A stretch of DNA of 35,572 bases from assembly GCA_003160635.1 (NCBI GenBank), contig PMLV01000306.1, positions 1 through 35,572 on the forward strand. Reading direction: 5' to 3'. Below the pieces are notes generated by a model. The model did not search any database. It was not told the DNA's origin and was given only the letters and a program-made list of their open reading frames with translations. Below, in pieces: positions 34,438 to 35,572 of this stretch. A program made the position numbers and the translations under genes. How positions within the stretch are numbered: position 1 is the first letter of the stretch; each line of letters begins with the position of its first letter. The stretch is from Acidimicrobiaceae bacterium. Lineage in GTDB: Bacteria > Actinomycetota > Acidimicrobiia > Acidimicrobiales > RAAP-2.

Positions 34438-35150
34438 GTGCTCGACCTTGGAGCGCTCGGAGCGGCCTTCTTGGCCGCAGCCTTCTTCGCTGCGGTGGCC
34501 GTCTTCTTGGCCGGCGCTGCTTTCCTGGCGGCCGGTGCCTTCTTGGTGGCCGTCTTCTTGGCGGCCGTGGACTTGGCGGTCGCCGCCTTCTTGGCCGGCC
34601 CGGCCTTCTTCACCGCGGTCGCTGCCTTCTTCACGGCCGTCGTGGTGGCGCTCGCCCGCTTGGTCGCCGCCTTCTTCACGGCCGTCGTGGTGGCGCTCGC
34701 CCGCTTGGCCGCCGCCTTCTTCGCGGCGGTGGCCGTCTTCTTGACACCCGTGGCCGTCTTCTTGACACCCGTGGGTGTCACTTTTTCCGCGGCCGTACGG
34801 GCACCCTTGGCACCCTTGGCGGCCTGGGCCGCCATGTCGGAGGTCGCGTTCCGGCCGACGTCGGCCGATCGCTTGAGCAGATCGGCCACTTGATTGGCCA
34901 GCTTCTCGAGGGCCGAGCCGTCGACCTTCTTCAACTGCTGCGCCACCTCGTGACGCACCAGGTCCAGGATCTGCTCGCTTGTCTTGTGGCCTCGTTCAAC
35001 CAAGTTGTCTATCCATTCCTGTGCTTGATCGCGCTGGATGTCCCCGGCGCTCACCAGTTCCCGGACGATCTCTTCGGCCCGAGCCCGTGTGACCTGGCCC
35101 AATACCGTACCGGCGTCGAGATACTTCTTGATGCGTTCGTTGTTCACCAT
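34434..35150 (-). CDS. Phasin-like protein with histone H1-like Lys/Ala tail
   Basis: A 238-residue protein with two parts. Residues 1-95 are helical and phasin/PHA-regulator-like: LDAGTVLGQVTRARAEEIVR, ELVSAGDIQRDQAQEWIDNL, then SEQILDLVRHEVAQQLKK. Residues 100-238 are a basic, low-complexity tail of Lys, Ala and Thr (VKKTATGVKKTAT, AVKKAATKRASATTT, KKAPAARKAAPAKKTATAAK), like histone H1-like and PhaF-type tails that bind DNA nonspecifically. It may link polyester granules to the nucleoid, or be a nucleoid protein (inference). Tandem DNA repeats underlie the tail. The ATG at 35150 is probably translated from a leaderless message. Its stop overlaps the tlyA start region. Confidence 0.8.
   Translation of the reverse strand: MVNNERIKKYLDAGTVLGQVTRARAEEIVRELVSAGDIQRDQAQEWIDNLVERGHKTSEQILDLVRHEVAQQLKKVDGSALEKLANQVADLLKRSADVGRNATSDMAAQAAKGAKGARTAAEKVTPTGVKKTATGVKKTATAAKKAAAKRASATTTAVKKAATKRASATTTAVKKAATAVKKAGPAKKAATAKSTAAKKTATKKAPAARKAAPAKKTATAAKKAAAKKAAPSAPRSST
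34624..34713 (-). repeat. 45-base tandem repeat in the Lys/Ala tail
   Basis: Two copies, period 45, nearly identical, encode the 15-residue unit AVKKAATKRASATTT twice in the tail of the phasin-like protein. Such repeats are prone to copy-number change. Confidence 0.85.
34731..34772 (-). repeat. 21-base tandem repeat in the Lys/Ala tail
   Basis: Two perfect copies of ggccgtcttcttgacacccg plus t encode the seven-residue unit TGVKKTA twice. Confidence 0.85.
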
Positions 35151-35158
35151 GTAACAAG

Positions 35159-35185
35159 AGTATATCCAGTGTTAGCTATCAGCAA
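35159..35185 (-). promoter_or_regulatory. Promoter of the phasin-like gene, leaderless arrangement
   Basis: On the minus strand TATACT (35164-35159) is a strong -10, with TTGCTG (35185-35180) as a -35 after a short 15-base spacer. The ATG at 35150 begins eight bases after the -10, so the transcript should start at or within two bases of the ATG; no Shine-Dalgarno is present. Confidence 0.5.
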
Positions 35186-35534
35186 GCATTGTCATGAGGC
35201 GATTCGTCGCTTTGTGGACTTCGGGGAGAAATCGGATGTCATTCAGGATTCTCCCGTGGGGACCCATCGGTTCGCGTCCATAACTGCGGGATCGAGGAGG
35301 GTCACTCGGTCCTCGTCATGAAACCATTCCTGCGACCCGAAACAATGCGCGTTCCCGGTTTAGCACCCGTGTCGTTTCCAGTACATGGGACCAGCCCCGT
35401 CGAGCGAAAGTCCGAGGGGACACCCTCATTCTCAGGAAGAGCTGCGGGCTGTCTGGCCAATCGACGCCGACGCCGTAGCGCGGGCCTCCGATGTGACGAT
35501 GGCGACGTGACGGGGGCGCCGTACCCCTGGCGGC
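35186..35534. other. Non-coding stretch upstream of the phasin-like gene
   Basis: No gene, RNA or mobile element is recognised here. A short plus-strand open frame from 35318 has no codon bias or domain and runs into the terminal repeat, so I do not call it. Confidence 0.5.
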
Positions 35535-35572
35535 GTAACGATGGCGCGGTAACGATGGCGCCGTAACGATGG
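35535..35572. repeat. 14-base tandem repeat at the window end
   Basis: gtaacgatggcgc recurs every 14 bases from 35535 and continues to the last base of the window. A degenerate relative, gtgacgatggcgac, precedes it near 35493. It may extend beyond the window. Confidence 0.8.

Overview
The window is high-GC throughout, with GTG starts common and many 4-base ATGA/GTGA gene overlaps. It carries a housekeeping cluster typical of Actinomycetota: a phasin/histone-like gene, tlyA, nadK, recN, pyrG, a Nudix hydrolase, xerD, a DksA/TraR-type zinc finger, an M50 site-2 protease, trpS, scpA and scpB. Together with a broad acyl-CoA and amidohydrolase catabolic repertoire, this suggests an Acidimicrobiia-like actinobacterium, probably an environmental genome. 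That placement is inference from family recognition; no search was run.

Layout. (1) 1-3.2 kb: small accessory genes, namely a frameshifted SnoaL/NTF2-like gene, a short protein that looks like a SepF domain joined to a sigma-70 region 2-like segment, a YdeI/DUF1905 gene with an internal deletion followed by an intact YdeI/OmpD-associated gene, a DUF899 protein and a RidA protein. (2) 3.2-7.5 kb: a frameshifted ABC substrate-binding protein, divergent from an amidohydrolase / family III CoA-transferase / MarR operon. (3) 7.5-10 kb: scpB and scpA (minus) divergent from trpS (plus). (4) 10.3-20.2 kb: a minus-strand catabolic operon in the order thiolase, fused acyl-CoA dehydrogenase, internally deleted amidohydrolase, N-acyl-D-amino-acid deacylase-like amidohydrolase, hydantoinase A, hydantoinase B. 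(5) 20.3-23.2 kb: a plus-strand trio in which two paralogous dimeric alpha/beta-barrel-like proteins flank an acyl-CoA synthetase. (6) 23.3-25.8 kb: a partner-switching module (membrane PP2C phosphatase, STAS antagonist, HATPase kinase) with no adjacent sigma factor, then a convergent methyltransferase. (7) 26.6-35.2 kb: the main housekeeping block, all on the minus strand.

How the parts may work together. Blocks 4 and 5 contain the enzyme classes needed to open or hydrolyse a cyclic or acylated amide (hydantoinase A/B and the deacylase), activate an acid with CoA (synthetase), and carry out alpha,beta-dehydrogenation and thiolysis. Blocks 4-6 sit between trpS and the M50 protease, genes I would expect to be close together in this lineage, so about 16 kb looks like an inserted or rearranged accessory block. 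No integrase, IS element, tRNA gene or CRISPR array was found.

Gene integrity. Four genes are damaged: two by single-base frameshifts and two by internal deletions. Three of them lie within the first 4.4 kb. Either real decay or assembly error could explain the frameshifts. Unusual starts include a TTG start supported by a paralogue and a probable CTG start for tlyA.
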